Source of the DNA: Lentisphaerota bacterium
GTDB taxonomy: Bacteria > Verrucomicrobiota > Kiritimatiellia > PWTM01
NCBI GenBank assembly: GCA_016873715.1
Contig: VGWF01000024.1
Span: 1-42,307 of the forward strand
DNA length: 42,307 nucleotides
Direction: 5' to 3'
Part shown: positions 31,106-39,239 of the stretch, one piece after another
Position numbering within the stretch: the first letter of the stretch is position 1
Layout of the letters: each line of letters opens with the position of its first letter
Notes under the pieces: model-generated
The model's database searches: none
Told to the model about the DNA's origin: nothing
Seen by the model: the letters and a program-made list of their open reading frames with translations, nothing else
Translations under genes and position numbers: made by a program

Positions 31106-32734
31106 ATGAAGAGACCCCCGTCCCCGTCCCGCGCGCGCCCCCGCGCCGCCCCCGCCCCGGCCCCGGCCGCGCCCCCGCGCCTCGTCGCGGCGATCGACAT
31201 CGGCGCCACCGCGATCCGCATGGAGATCGCCCAGCTCGGCCCCGGCGGCACGCCGAAGACGCTCGAGTCGCTGTCGCAGCCCGCGGGCCTCGGCAAGGAC
31301 ACCTTCACCTCCGGTTCGATCCGCCGCGAGACCATCGAGGAGTGCGTCCGCATCCTGCGCCGGTTCCGGAAGGTGATGGACGAGTACGGCATCCGCGACC
31401 CGTCCGCGATCCGCGCGATCGCGACGAGCGCCGTGCAGGAGGCCGCCAACCGCGACCGGTTCCTCGACCGCGTCTTCATCGCCACGCAGATCCAGGTCGA
31501 CTGCGTCGAGGACATCGAGCTCAGCCGCCTCACCTACCTCGCGATCCGCGACCTGCTCGCCCGCGAGGGCGGCGCGCGGGCGCGCGACGCGCTGGTCGTC
31601 GAGGTCGGCGGCGGCAGCACCGAGGTCCTGCTGATGCAGGGCGGCCACGTGACGTTCTCCGAGACGTACCGCCTCGGCGCGCTGCGCATGCGGGAGACCC
31701 TCGAGAGCGGGCGCGCGCCGGCCGACCAGCAGCGGCGCACGCTCGCGGAGGACATCCACCGCACGGTCGAGCAGATGGTCCACTCGATCCCCGTCCGCCG
31801 CATCCCCACGATGATCGCCATCTCCGGCGACGTCCGCCTCGCGGCGTCGCGCCTCGTGCCGGGCTGGGAATCCGCGCGGCTCGGCGTCCTCCCGCCGCGC
31901 GACCTCGCCCGGTTCGTCGAGCCCCTCCTCGGCCTCGACGCCGACGCCCTCGTGCGGCGGCACCGGATGACGCCGCTCGAGGCCGAGACCCTCGGCCCCG
32001 CGCTTCTCTCCTACGGCGAGATCGCCCGCGCCTTCGGCGTGCGGCGGATCCTCGTGCCCAAGGTCAACCTGCGGACCGCCCTGGAACTCGAGATGACGGC
32101 CCGGCCGGAATGGGCCGGGGAGTTCCGCGACCAGGTCCGCCACTCCGCCGCCGCGCTCGCCGCGCGGTACCATGTGGATGTCCGGCATGCGGACCAGGTG
32201 GCCGACATCAGCCTCCGCCTCTTCCGCGCCCTGCAGCCGCTGCACGGGCTCGGCCCGCGCCACGGGTTCCTGCTCGAGATCGCCGCCCGGCTGCACGAGG
32301 TGGGGCTCTTCGTCAACAACCGGAGCCACCACAAGCACTCGATGTACCTGATCCTGAACAGCGACCTGTTCGGCGTCACCCGCGAGGACCTGCTGCTGAT
32401 CGCCCTGATCGCCCGCTACCACCGCCGGTCCGCGCCGCTGCCCGAGCACCCCTACTACGGCACCCTGCCCCGGGAGCAGCGGCTCGTCGTGCAGAAGCTC
32501 GCGGCGATCCTCCGCGTCGCCGACGCGCTCGAGCGCAGCCACCTGCAGCGCGTCCGCGACTTCACCGTGGAGCGGACCGACGGCCGCCTGACGGTCACCA
32601 TCGGCGACGTCGAGGACCTCACGATCGAGCGCATGGCCATCCGCGAGAAGGGCGGACTCTTCGAGGACATCTACGGTGTCACGATCGACCTCGACCGCGG
32701 CCACGCGATGAAAGGACCGGAAGGCAATGTCTAG
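31106..32734 (+). CDS. ppx: Exopolyphosphatase/GppA-type phosphatase with C-terminal HD-like domain
   Basis: 542 residues. Ppx removes terminal phosphate from polyphosphate; GppA relatives also hydrolyse pppGpp. After a Pro/Ala/Arg-rich N-terminal 25 residues come VAAIDIGATAIRMEIAQLG, RAIATSAVQEAANRDRFL, the phosphate-binding VEVGGGSTEV near 165 and MIAISGDVRLAA. From about 350 a helical HD-like domain follows: FLLEIAARLHEVGLFVNNRS, HHKHSMYLI, ALIARYHRRS. This full Ppx-HD arrangement equals E. coli-type enzymes. CGGAG precedes the ATG. It ends 8 bp inside the ppk gene, indicating coupled translation and opposing activities under one control. Confidence 0.88.
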   Translation: MKRPPSPSRARPRAAPAPAPAAPPRLVAAIDIGATAIRMEIAQLGPGGTPKTLESLSQPAGLGKDTFTSGSIRRETIEECVRILRRFRKVMDEYGIRDPSAIRAIATSAVQEAANRDRFLDRVFIATQIQVDCVEDIELSRLTYLAIRDLLAREGGARARDALVVEVGGGSTEVLLMQGGHVTFSETYRLGALRMRETLESGRAPADQQRRTLAEDIHRTVEQMVHSIPVRRIPTMIAISGDVRLAASRLVPGWESARLGVLPPRDLARFVEPLLGLDADALVRRHRMTPLEAETLGPALLSYGEIARAFGVRRILVPKVNLRTALELEMTARPEWAGEFRDQVRHSAAALAARYHVDVRHADQVADISLRLFRALQPLHGLGPRHGFLLEIAARLHEVGLFVNNRSHHKHSMYLILNSDLFGVTREDLLLIALIARYHRRSAPLPEHPYYGTLPREQRLVVQKLAAILRVADALERSHLQRVRDFTVERTDGRLTVTIGDVEDLTIERMAIREKGGLFEDIYGVTIDLDRGHAMKGPEGNV

Positions 32735-34856
32735 GAAGTCCGACCCGTCGCGGTTCATCAACCGGGAGCTGTCCTGGCTGGAGTTCAACGAGCGCGTCCT
32801 CGAGGAGGCGTGCGACCCCTCCGTGCCGCTGCTGGAGCGCGTGCGCTTCCTCGCCATCACCGCCTCGAACCTCGACGAGTTCTTCATGGTCCGCGTCGGC
32901 GGCCTCCGCATGCTGGCCGCGCGCGGCGCCAGCCGCCGCGACATCTCCGGCATGACCGTGCGCGAGCAACTCGCCGAGATCTCGCGGCGCGTCCACCGCA
33001 TGGTCGACGCCCAGCACGCCTGCCTCGCCCGGGAACTGGAGCCCCGGCTCGAACGCGCCGCGATCCGACGCATCGCGTGGGAGCGGACGACCGGGGAACA
33101 GGCCGGGCACTTGGCCCGCATCTTCGAGCAGGAGATCCTCCCGCTGCTGACGCCGCGCGCAATCGACCCCGAGCAGGAGTTCCCGATGGTCGCGGGGCTC
33201 ACCCTGCACCTCGCCGTGCGCCTGAAGCGCGCAGCCCCGGCGGCGGGCGCACCCGCCGGCGAGGGATGGGCCGTCGTCGCGATCCCCCGGACCCTCTCGC
33301 GCTTCTACACGGTGCCCGCCGAGGACGCCTACCACTACGTGCTCGTCGAGGACATCGTCCGCGGCCACCTCGCCCGCCTCTTCCCGGGGTGCGAGATCCT
33401 CGACACCGCGGTCTTCCGCGTCACGCGCAACGCCGACATGAGCGTCGTCGAGGACCTCGCGGCCGACCTGCTCGCGCGCATGCAGGATGTGCTCGTCGCC
33501 CGCCGCGAGAGCGACTGCGTGCGGCTCGAGATCGAGGCCGGAACCGACCCGCGCCTCGCCGGCTGGCTCCGCCGGCAGCTCGAGGCCGACGAGGCCCAGG
33601 TCTACCGCGTGCCCGGCCCCCTGGCCCTCTCCGCCTGGTTCGGCTTCGGCGACCTCCAGGGCTTCGACGCGCTGAAGTCCGAGCCGTGGCCCCCGCAGCC
33701 GTCCCCGCTCGTGCCGAAGGGGGAACCGCTCTTCGACGTGCTCGACCGCCGCGACGTGATCCTCTACGCACCGTTCGAGAGCTACGACCCGGTCGTCCGC
33801 TTCGTCGAGGAGGCCGCCGCCGACCCGAACGTGCTGGCGATCAAGCAGATTCTCTACCGCACCAGCAAGAACAGCCCGATCGTCGCCGCGCTCGCCCGCG
33901 CCGCGGCCGACGGCAAGCAGGTGACCGCGCTCGTCGAGCTCAAGGCGCGGTTCGACGAGGCCCGCAACATCGACTGGGCGCGCGCGCTCGAGCGCGCCGG
34001 CGTGCAGGTCATCTACGGCATCCGCGGACTCAAGACCCACGCCAAGGTCTGCCTCGTCGTCCGCCGCGAACCGCAGGGCATCCGGCGCTACGTCCACTAC
34101 GGCACCGGCAACTACAACGAGATGACCGCCCGCGTCTACGCCGACGTCAGCCTGATGACCGCGGCCGACGACTACGGCGCCGACGCCTCCGCCTTCTTCA
34201 ACACGATCACCGGCATCACGCAACCCGGCCCCTACCGCCGCATCGAGGCCGCCCCGCTCGGCCTGCGCCGCCGCCTGCTCGACCTCGTCGAGGGCGAGAT
34301 CCAGCGCTGCCGCCAGGGCCGCCCCGCGAGGATCGTCGTGAAGGTCAACTCGCTGGCCGATCCCGAGCTGATCGAGGCGCTGTACCGCGCCTCGCAGGCC
34401 GGCGTGACGGTCGACTGCCTCGTCCGCGGCATCTGCTGCCTGCGCCCGGGCGTGAAGAAGCTCAGCGAGACCATCCGCGTGTTCAGCGTCGTCGACCGGT
34501 TCCTCGAGCACGCGCGGATCCTCTACTTCCACCAGGACGGCGATCCCGCCCTCCTCCTCTCCAGCGCCGACTGGATGCCGCGCAACCTCGACAAGCGCAT
34601 CGAACTGCTCGTGGAGGTCGTCGACCCGGCGGCGCGCCGGTTCCTCGGGCGCATCCTCGACACCTGCCTCGCCGACAACGTCAAGGCCCGCCGCCTGCGG
34701 CCCGACGGCACCTACGAGAGCGTCAAGCCCGTTCCGCGCGCGAAACGCCTGCGCAGCCAGGAGGCCCTCTACGACGCCGCCCGCCGCGCCGCCAAGTCCG
34801 CCGAGGACTCCGGCAAGGCCGTCTTCGTCCCGCACCGCCCCTCCGGCGGACGTTGA
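32727..34856 (+). CDS. ppk1: Polyphosphate kinase 1
   Basis: 709 residues, full length for Ppk1, which makes polyphosphate from ATP reversibly at the membrane. The N-terminal FINRELSWLEFNERVLEEA and ITASNLDEFFMVRVGG are unmistakable. Later come the ATP/phosphoryl-transfer regions: DVILYAPFESYDPVVRFVEE, IKQILYRTSKNSPIVAAL, LVELKARFDEARNIDWA and the autophosphorylated-type His near 438 in LKTHAKVCLVVRR; the second catalytic His near 594 in FLEHARILYFH; and NLDKRIELLVEV. GGAAGG precedes the ATG. Co-directional and overlapping with ppx. Confidence 0.97.
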   Translation: MSRKSDPSRFINRELSWLEFNERVLEEACDPSVPLLERVRFLAITASNLDEFFMVRVGGLRMLAARGASRRDISGMTVREQLAEISRRVHRMVDAQHACLARELEPRLERAAIRRIAWERTTGEQAGHLARIFEQEILPLLTPRAIDPEQEFPMVAGLTLHLAVRLKRAAPAAGAPAGEGWAVVAIPRTLSRFYTVPAEDAYHYVLVEDIVRGHLARLFPGCEILDTAVFRVTRNADMSVVEDLAADLLARMQDVLVARRESDCVRLEIEAGTDPRLAGWLRRQLEADEAQVYRVPGPLALSAWFGFGDLQGFDALKSEPWPPQPSPLVPKGEPLFDVLDRRDVILYAPFESYDPVVRFVEEAAADPNVLAIKQILYRTSKNSPIVAALARAAADGKQVTALVELKARFDEARNIDWARALERAGVQVIYGIRGLKTHAKVCLVVRREPQGIRRYVHYGTGNYNEMTARVYADVSLMTAADDYGADASAFFNTITGITQPGPYRRIEAAPLGLRRRLLDLVEGEIQRCRQGRPARIVVKVNSLADPELIEALYRASQAGVTVDCLVRGICCLRPGVKKLSETIRVFSVVDRFLEHARILYFHQDGDPALLLSSADWMPRNLDKRIELLVEVVDPAARRFLGRILDTCLADNVKARRLRPDGTYESVKPVPRAKRLRSQEALYDAARRAAKSAEDSGKAVFVPHRPSGGR

Positions 34857-34927
34857 CCGCAGCCGCGACCCCCCGGGTTCGCGCCGGCTGTCCTCGCGTC
34901 GAACCAGGCACGGGAGACGGCGCCAGG

Positions 34928-35201
34928 ATCCGCGCGATCGTCCTGATCCAGACCGAGCGGCGCGGGGGTGAACAAGATCGCTTCCTCGCACCTGGAAATC
35001 CCCGGCGTCACCGGGGTCTGCTCGGTCGCCGGCGTGCAAGACCCTGTGACCATCGTCCGCGTGACGGACAGCGACGCCCGCGCCGCAATGGTCAGGGAGA
35101 AGATGCTGAAGCTCGACGGACTCCGGAAGACCAAGAGCCTGATCGCGTTCAAGGCCTACTCCAGGCACGACCTCGAACCCATGCTCTCCCTCGGCGCCTA
35201 A
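34928..35201 (+). pseudogene. Stand-alone Lrp/AsnC ligand-binding (RAM) domain gene with a frameshift
   Basis: Two frames together spell a complete small RAM (ACT-like) domain: IRAIVLIQTERRG in one frame (34928-34966) and then VNKIASSHLEIPGVTGVCSV, DPVTIVRVTDSDARAAMV, EKMLKLDGLRKTKSLIAFKAYS in the +1 frame (from 34968 to the TAA). They meet at a GGGGG run (34964-34968); removing one G restores RRGVNKIASS. The first strand is essential for the fold, so the downstream frame alone (78 codons from GTG) is unlikely to be complete. In addition, the codon expected to be ATG before IRAIVLIQ is AGG (34925-34927), 8 nt after GGGAG. Two lesions favour a pseudogene; one sequencing error plus a rare start is also possible. 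Intact homologues bind amino acids or act as small regulators. Confidence 0.75.
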
Positions 35202-35455
35202 GGGGCGCCGGACCCGCCCTCGGAGCGCGCCCCACTGCCCGCACCGTCGCACGGACCGCCGGAACGGCCGGGGCACTTCGGGTTCGGGCATGCGCCCGTG
35301 GTCTGGCAGAAACGCCGCCGGGCCTCCGCGACCGCCCGGGCGTAGTCCGCGGCGTCCATCGGATCGTACGCGACGTAGTTGCTGGAGTAGTCGTCGGATT
35401 CCGGATGCCCGTCATCCACGAAGATCCCTCGTCCGTTGACGGTTGGCGTTTTCAT
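35198..35455 (-). CDS. Small Cys-containing hypothetical protein
   Basis: About 85 residues from the ATG at 35455. The N-terminal half is acidic and aromatic (GIFVDDGHPESDDYSSNYVAY split, DPMDAADYARAVAEARRRF), the C-terminal half has CQTTGACPNPKCPGRSGGPC, four cysteines that might bind a metal, and a Gly-rich tail. I do not recognise it. The region upstream (35440-35515) is lower in GC than its surroundings, as expected for a promoter, but no clean hexamers are seen. Four bases overlap the RAM pseudogene. A real small protein is plausible but unproven. Confidence 0.4.
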   Translation of the reverse strand: MKTPTVNGRGIFVDDGHPESDDYSSNYVAYDPMDAADYARAVAEARRRFCQTTGACPNPKCPGRSGGPCDGAGSGARSEGGSGAP

Positions 35456-35519
35456 GCGGTCAATGTACGCCACGACTGTTTGGATTCCATTCAGAACCGG
35501 TCAGATTACTCCCCGCGTG

Positions 35520-36224
35520 TCAAAGGTCCAGGATCCGGAGGACGCCATCGAGGTCCGACAGATCCGCAACCGTCTTGTCGGCACCGGCTTCCGTGAGAGC
35601 ATCCATGGAATGTCCGCCCGTCGCGACGGCCAGGCACCGCGCCCCGATCGCATGCGCCGCCGCCACGTCGGCCGGCGTGTCGCCGACGACCCACACGGAT
35701 CCGATCCCGCCCCCGGGCACGTGCCGCCGTGCCCGCTCGAGGGCGAGCGCCGCGATCGCCTTCCGGTCCCCGTGCTCGTGGCCGTAGGCGCCGAGGACGA
35801 AATGCCCGTGCAGGCCGGCCGCCTCCAGCTTGATCCGCGCGCACCGCCCCGTGTTCCCGGTCACCAGCCCGACGACCGCCCGCGGATCGGCGGACAGCCT
35901 CTCCAGCAGCTCCCGCACACCGGGAAGGACCGTGGGCACCACGTGGCGGATCGTCTCGCGCAACTCGACGGCGAGGCGGTCGAAGAACCGGTCGACCTCC
36001 GCCGCCGTCGCCGTCCGCCCGTGATGGCGCAGGATCCGATCGAGCACATCCAGGTCCGTCGCGCCGGCGAAGTCGATGTAGGGAATAGCGTCGTCCCACC
36101 CGAACACCGCGGCGAGCGCGCGGATGAACGACGCCCGCCCCGCGCCGCGCACGTGCAGCAGCGTGCCATCGATGTCCAGCAGCGCGACCACCCGCCCGCA
36201 GCCCGCTCCGTTCTCCCCGCTCAT
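35520..36224 (-). CDS. HAD-superfamily phosphatase, phosphoglycolate phosphatase-like
   Basis: 234 residues. All four HAD motifs are present: I, LLDIDGTLL with nucleophile Asp17 and Asp19; II, VGLVTGNTG near 120; III, the Lys in GDRKAIAALAL near 160; IV, VWVVGDTPADVAAA near 180. The helical cap between motifs I and II (FIRALAAVFGWDDAIPYIDF to VPTVLPGVRELL) is of the phosphoglycolate phosphatase (Gph) type. It removes phosphate from a small metabolite; the substrate cannot be fixed. GAGGA precedes the ATG by about 8 nt. Divergent from the glycosidase-like gene. Confidence 0.85.
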   Translation of the reverse strand: MSGENGAGCGRVVALLDIDGTLLHVRGAGRASFIRALAAVFGWDDAIPYIDFAGATDLDVLDRILRHHGRTATAAEVDRFFDRLAVELRETIRHVVPTVLPGVRELLERLSADPRAVVGLVTGNTGRCARIKLEAAGLHGHFVLGAYGHEHGDRKAIAALALERARRHVPGGGIGSVWVVGDTPADVAAAHAIGARCLAVATGGHSMDALTEAGADKTVADLSDLDGVLRILDL

Positions 36225-36333
36225 GCGCCCGTCCTCATCCGGGGCGTTTGTACCAGAAGCCGCACGGTCGGCGAAGCGGGCGGATCCCCCGAAGCGCGTT
36301 GCGGCGATCCGCGGCGGCGGCTACCTTCGGCCC

Positions 36334-38079
36334 ATGCGACATTTCCCGGTCCTTGCCGCCGCCGCCCTGGCCGCCCTGTCCGCCCGGGCCGACGGGCCGC
36401 GCGACCTCATGAGCGACACTTGGCTCGCCACCGACGCTCTCGGACGCGAGGTCCCCGGCTACGAGCAATGCGGCCCGCCGAAACCCGGCCGCACCGTCGG
36501 GATCTTCTACTTCCTCTGGCTGGGCACCCACGGAACCAACCTCTTCGACATCTCGCGGATGCTCGCCGCCAAGCCGGACGCCCCGGCCTTCGGACCGCGC
36601 GGCGCGTTCCACTGGTGGGGCGAGCCGCATTTCGGGCACTACCGCAGCGACGACCCCTGGGTGATCCGGAAGCACGCGCAGATGCTCTCCGACGCCGGCG
36701 TGGACGCCCTCGCCTTCGATGTCACCAACGCCTACACCTACGACAACGTGGTCGACGCCGTCGGCACGACGTTTGCGGGCATCGTCCGCGAGGGCGGCCG
36801 GCCACCGCCCCGGTTCTTCTTCCTCACCCATTTGCGCAGCCCGGAGGTTTCGAAACGCCTGCTCGACCGCGTCTACACGCCGCGGCTCCACGAACCGTTC
36901 TGGTTTTCGTGGAAGGGCCGGCCCCTCCTGCTGGCCGACCTCGACGGACAGGATCCGGCGGTGGGCGCGTTCTTCACGATCCGCGAATCGTGGGCATGGA
37001 CGCAGAAGCAGAAGTGGTTCGGCGACGGGCGCGACCGCTGGCCCTGGCTCGACCACCACCCGCAGACGCCCGGCTGGCACGACGACCCGTCCAGACCCGA
37101 ACAGGTCGTCGCCTGCGTCGCGCAGCACCCGGTCTCGAACATCGGCCGCTCGTTCCACGCCGGCGCCCAGCCGCCGCCCGGGGCGACGGACACGGGCCGC
37201 GGGCTGTGCTTCATCGAACAACTCAAGCGCGCGATCGAGGTCGGCCCCGAGTTCCTTTTCCTCACCGGCTGGAACGAATGGGTCGCGCAGCGCTTCGTCA
37301 GCGACAAGGGCGGGCAGACCTTCCTGGGCCGCAAGCTCCCTCCCGGCGGGACGTTCTTCGTCGATGCGTACAACCAGGAGTTCAGCCGCGACATTGAGCC
37401 GATGCGCGGGGGCCATGCGGACAACTTCTACCACCAGATGGTCTCCGGCATCCGCCTCTACAAGGGCGTCCGCCCGCGGCCGGCCGCCTCCCCCGCGAAG
37501 ACGATCCGCATCGACGCAGACTTCTCGCCGTGGGACGACGTCCGCCCCGTCTACCTCGACGATATCGGCGACACATCGCCGCGCGACCACGCCGGCTGGG
37601 GCGGGGAACACCACGTCAACCGCTCGGGACGGAACGACCTCGACACGATGCACGTCGCCCGCGACGGCACCCACCTCTATTTCCACGCGCGGGCGCGGAC
37701 CTCCCTGACCGCCCCGGAGGGAACGAACTGGATGGTCCTGCTTCTCAACACCGACTGCGACCCGCGGACCGGATGGTGTGGATACGACGTCGCCATCAAC
37801 CGGTCCCGCGACGCAGCGGGCGGAACGAGCATCGAGCGCAACGCGGGCGGATGGTCGTGGAAGCCGGCGGGCACGGGCCGGATCGCCGTCCTGGGCCGCG
37901 ACCTGCACCTGGCGGTGCCGCGCGATCTTGTCCTCCCCGGGCAAAGCGGCGGACGCGTCCGCCTCGACTTCAAGTGGTGCGACAACCTCCCCGCACGCGG
38001 GGACCCGATGGACTTCATCGACCAGGGCGACACCGCCCCCAACGGACGCTTCCGGTACCGGTACGAGGAGGCGCCCTGA
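36334..38079 (+). CDS. Secreted GH71/99-like glycosidase with CBM9-like C-terminal domain
   Basis: 581 residues. The signal peptide (1-19, ending SARAD) is short. The first domain (about 45-385) reads as a TIM barrel like GH71/GH99: RTVGIFYFLWLGTHG, GAFHWWGEPHFGHYRSDDPW, VIRKHAQMLSDAGVDALAFD, FLFLTGWNEWVAQRF, with acidic and Trp residues at strand ends. The second domain (about 390-575) looks like a CBM9/DOMON module: KTIRIDADFSPWDDVRPVYL, GTHLYFHARARTSL, WMVLLLNTDCDPRTGWCGYD, LHLAVPRDLVL. The likely role is cleavage of complex, possibly mannose-containing, glycans outside the cell; catalytic residues cannot be named with certainty. Ends at a strong hairpin shared with the convergent EF-hand gene. 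Confidence 0.75.
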   Translation: MRHFPVLAAAALAALSARADGPRDLMSDTWLATDALGREVPGYEQCGPPKPGRTVGIFYFLWLGTHGTNLFDISRMLAAKPDAPAFGPRGAFHWWGEPHFGHYRSDDPWVIRKHAQMLSDAGVDALAFDVTNAYTYDNVVDAVGTTFAGIVREGGRPPPRFFFLTHLRSPEVSKRLLDRVYTPRLHEPFWFSWKGRPLLLADLDGQDPAVGAFFTIRESWAWTQKQKWFGDGRDRWPWLDHHPQTPGWHDDPSRPEQVVACVAQHPVSNIGRSFHAGAQPPPGATDTGRGLCFIEQLKRAIEVGPEFLFLTGWNEWVAQRFVSDKGGQTFLGRKLPPGGTFFVDAYNQEFSRDIEPMRGGHADNFYHQMVSGIRLYKGVRPRPAASPAKTIRIDADFSPWDDVRPVYLDDIGDTSPRDHAGWGGEHHVNRSGRNDLDTMHVARDGTHLYFHARARTSLTAPEGTNWMVLLLNTDCDPRTGWCGYDVAINRSRDAAGGTSIERNAGGWSWKPAGTGRIAVLGRDLHLAVPRDLVLPGQSGGRVRLDFKWCDNLPARGDPMDFIDQGDTAPNGRFRYRYEEAP

Positions 38080-38084
38080 CGAAC

Positions 38085-38113
38085 GCGCCCGGCCGGGGGG
38101 CCCGGCCGGGCGC
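38085..38113. terminator. Bidirectional hairpin between convergent genes
   Basis: Perfect 13-bp arms, GCGCCCGGCCGGG and CCCGGCCGGGCGC, around a GGG loop. It sits in the 54-bp gap between convergent genes. There is no T tract on either strand, so it may need a factor or act as an RNA 3'-end barrier. Confidence 0.65.
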
Positions 38114-38133
38114 ATCACTCGAAAGGTCCGGAC

Positions 38134-39120
38134 TCAGATCGTTCCGCCGGGCGCCCTCGGACGGCGGCCTTCGCCATCGCCCCGGCGGGGACGGTCGCCG
38201 CCTCCCTCGCGATGCTTCTCCATCGCCTCGCGGGCGGCCGTGCGCTCCTCGTCGCTGAGCTTGCCGTCACCATCCTTGTCGAAGCGCTTGAGGAACTCCC
38301 CTTGCGGGCGGCCGTCGCCGGGACGGTTCTGCTCCCACGCCTCGCGGGCGGCCTTGCGCTCCTCGTCGCTGAGCTTGCCGTCGCCATCCTTGTCGAAGCG
38401 CTTGAGGAACTCCCCCTGCGGGTGGCCGTCGCCGGGACGGTTCTGCTCCCACGCCTCGCGGGCGGCCTTGCGCTCTTCGTCGCTGAGCTTGCCGTCGCCA
38501 TCCTTGTCGAACTTCTTCAGGATCTCCTCGCGCGAGGGGCGCTCGGGAGGGGTGCCCGCTCCCGGACCGGGCTGTCCGTCGCGGCGCTTCATCATCTCCT
38601 CGCGGAGGGCCGTGCGCTCCTCGTCGCTCAGTTTCCCATCGCCGTCCTTGTCGAACTTCTTGAGCATCTCCTCGCGGGACGGGGGCTCCGGCCGGTCGCC
38701 CTTCGGCGCGTCGCCGCCCGGTCCGCCGGGCCGATCGCCGTTCTCGATGTGCTCGCGGGCGGCCTTCTTGGCAGCCTCGCGCTCGGCGTCGTTGAGCTTC
38801 CCGTCGCCGTCCGCGTCGAACTTCTTCACGAGTTCGTCGCGGAAACCGCGGGCCTTCTCCATCGCAGCCTGCTTCTCCTCCTCGCTGACCTGGCCGTCGC
38901 CATTGGTGTCGGCTCGCTGCTTCATCTTCTCCGCCGCGGCCTTCGCCTTCTCGATCTCGTCGCCCGTCAGCTGGCCGTCGCCGTTGGCATCGAACATCTG
39001 TCGCAGGTGCTCCCGGAGGGGGCCGCCGCCCGGCCCGCCGGCACCGGCGCCCTCATCGGCCGCCCGCGCCGTCGCGACGGCCACCAGCGCCGCCGCCAGA
39101 ACGATCCATGGGGTCTTCAT
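38134..39120 (-). CDS. Secreted protein with seven EF-hand calcium-binding loops
   Basis: 328 residues. Signal peptide 1-20 (ending TARA), then a Gly-rich stretch and seven DxDGDG-type loops: FDANGDGQLTGDE, ADTNGDGQVSEEE, FDADGDGKLNDAE and four copies of FDKDGDGKLSDEE, each followed by a charged helix (for example ERKAAREAWEQNRPGDG). These should bind Ca2+ outside the cytoplasm. Linkers are Pro/Gly-rich, and the C-terminus is RPRRGDGEGRRPRAPGGTI. Loops 5 to 7 lie in near-identical 38-residue repeats, a sign of recent duplication. AGGAGA precedes the ATG. EF-hand repeat proteins of this kind are common in Planctomycetes and Verrucomicrobia; the function is not known. Confidence 0.88.
   Translation of the reverse strand: MKTPWIVLAAALVAVATARAADEGAGAGGPGGGPLREHLRQMFDANGDGQLTGDEIEKAKAAAEKMKQRADTNGDGQVSEEEKQAAMEKARGFRDELVKKFDADGDGKLNDAEREAAKKAAREHIENGDRPGGPGGDAPKGDRPEPPSREEMLKKFDKDGDGKLSDEERTALREEMMKRRDGQPGPGAGTPPERPSREEILKKFDKDGDGKLSDEERKAAREAWEQNRPGDGHPQGEFLKRFDKDGDGKLSDEERKAAREAWEQNRPGDGRPQGEFLKRFDKDGDGKLSDEERTAAREAMEKHREGGGDRPRRGDGEGRRPRAPGGTI
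38287..38514. repeat. Tandem 114-bp repeat within the EF-hand gene
   Basis: Two units (38287-38400 and 38401-38514) that are nearly identical, apart from a few changes and the final bases of the second unit. Each encodes a 38-residue block with one EF-hand loop and its helix. Confidence 0.85.
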
Positions 39121-39239
39121 TGTACTTCGGTCTCCTGGTCGCCCCGGACCCGCCGGGGCTCGGTTCTGAGCGGATAACGGACCGGGACCCCGGGTTATTG
39201 CAGGTCGCGAGAAACGAAGGCGGGCGATCGCCCGGCGCG

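Noticed and set aside
30077-33202. Minus-strand open frame of over 1000 codons opposite ROK, ppx and ppk
   Set aside because: It is repetitive Arg/Asp/Glu/Ala sequence without motifs, antisense to three certain genes.
34968-35201. Complete small gene starting at GTG 34968
   Set aside because: The first beta strand of the RAM fold is missing from this frame but is present in the other frame just upstream, so a frameshift is the better explanation.
38230-38700. Tandem non-coding minisatellite
   Set aside because: The repeats keep one reading frame and encode EF-hand loops, so they are coding.
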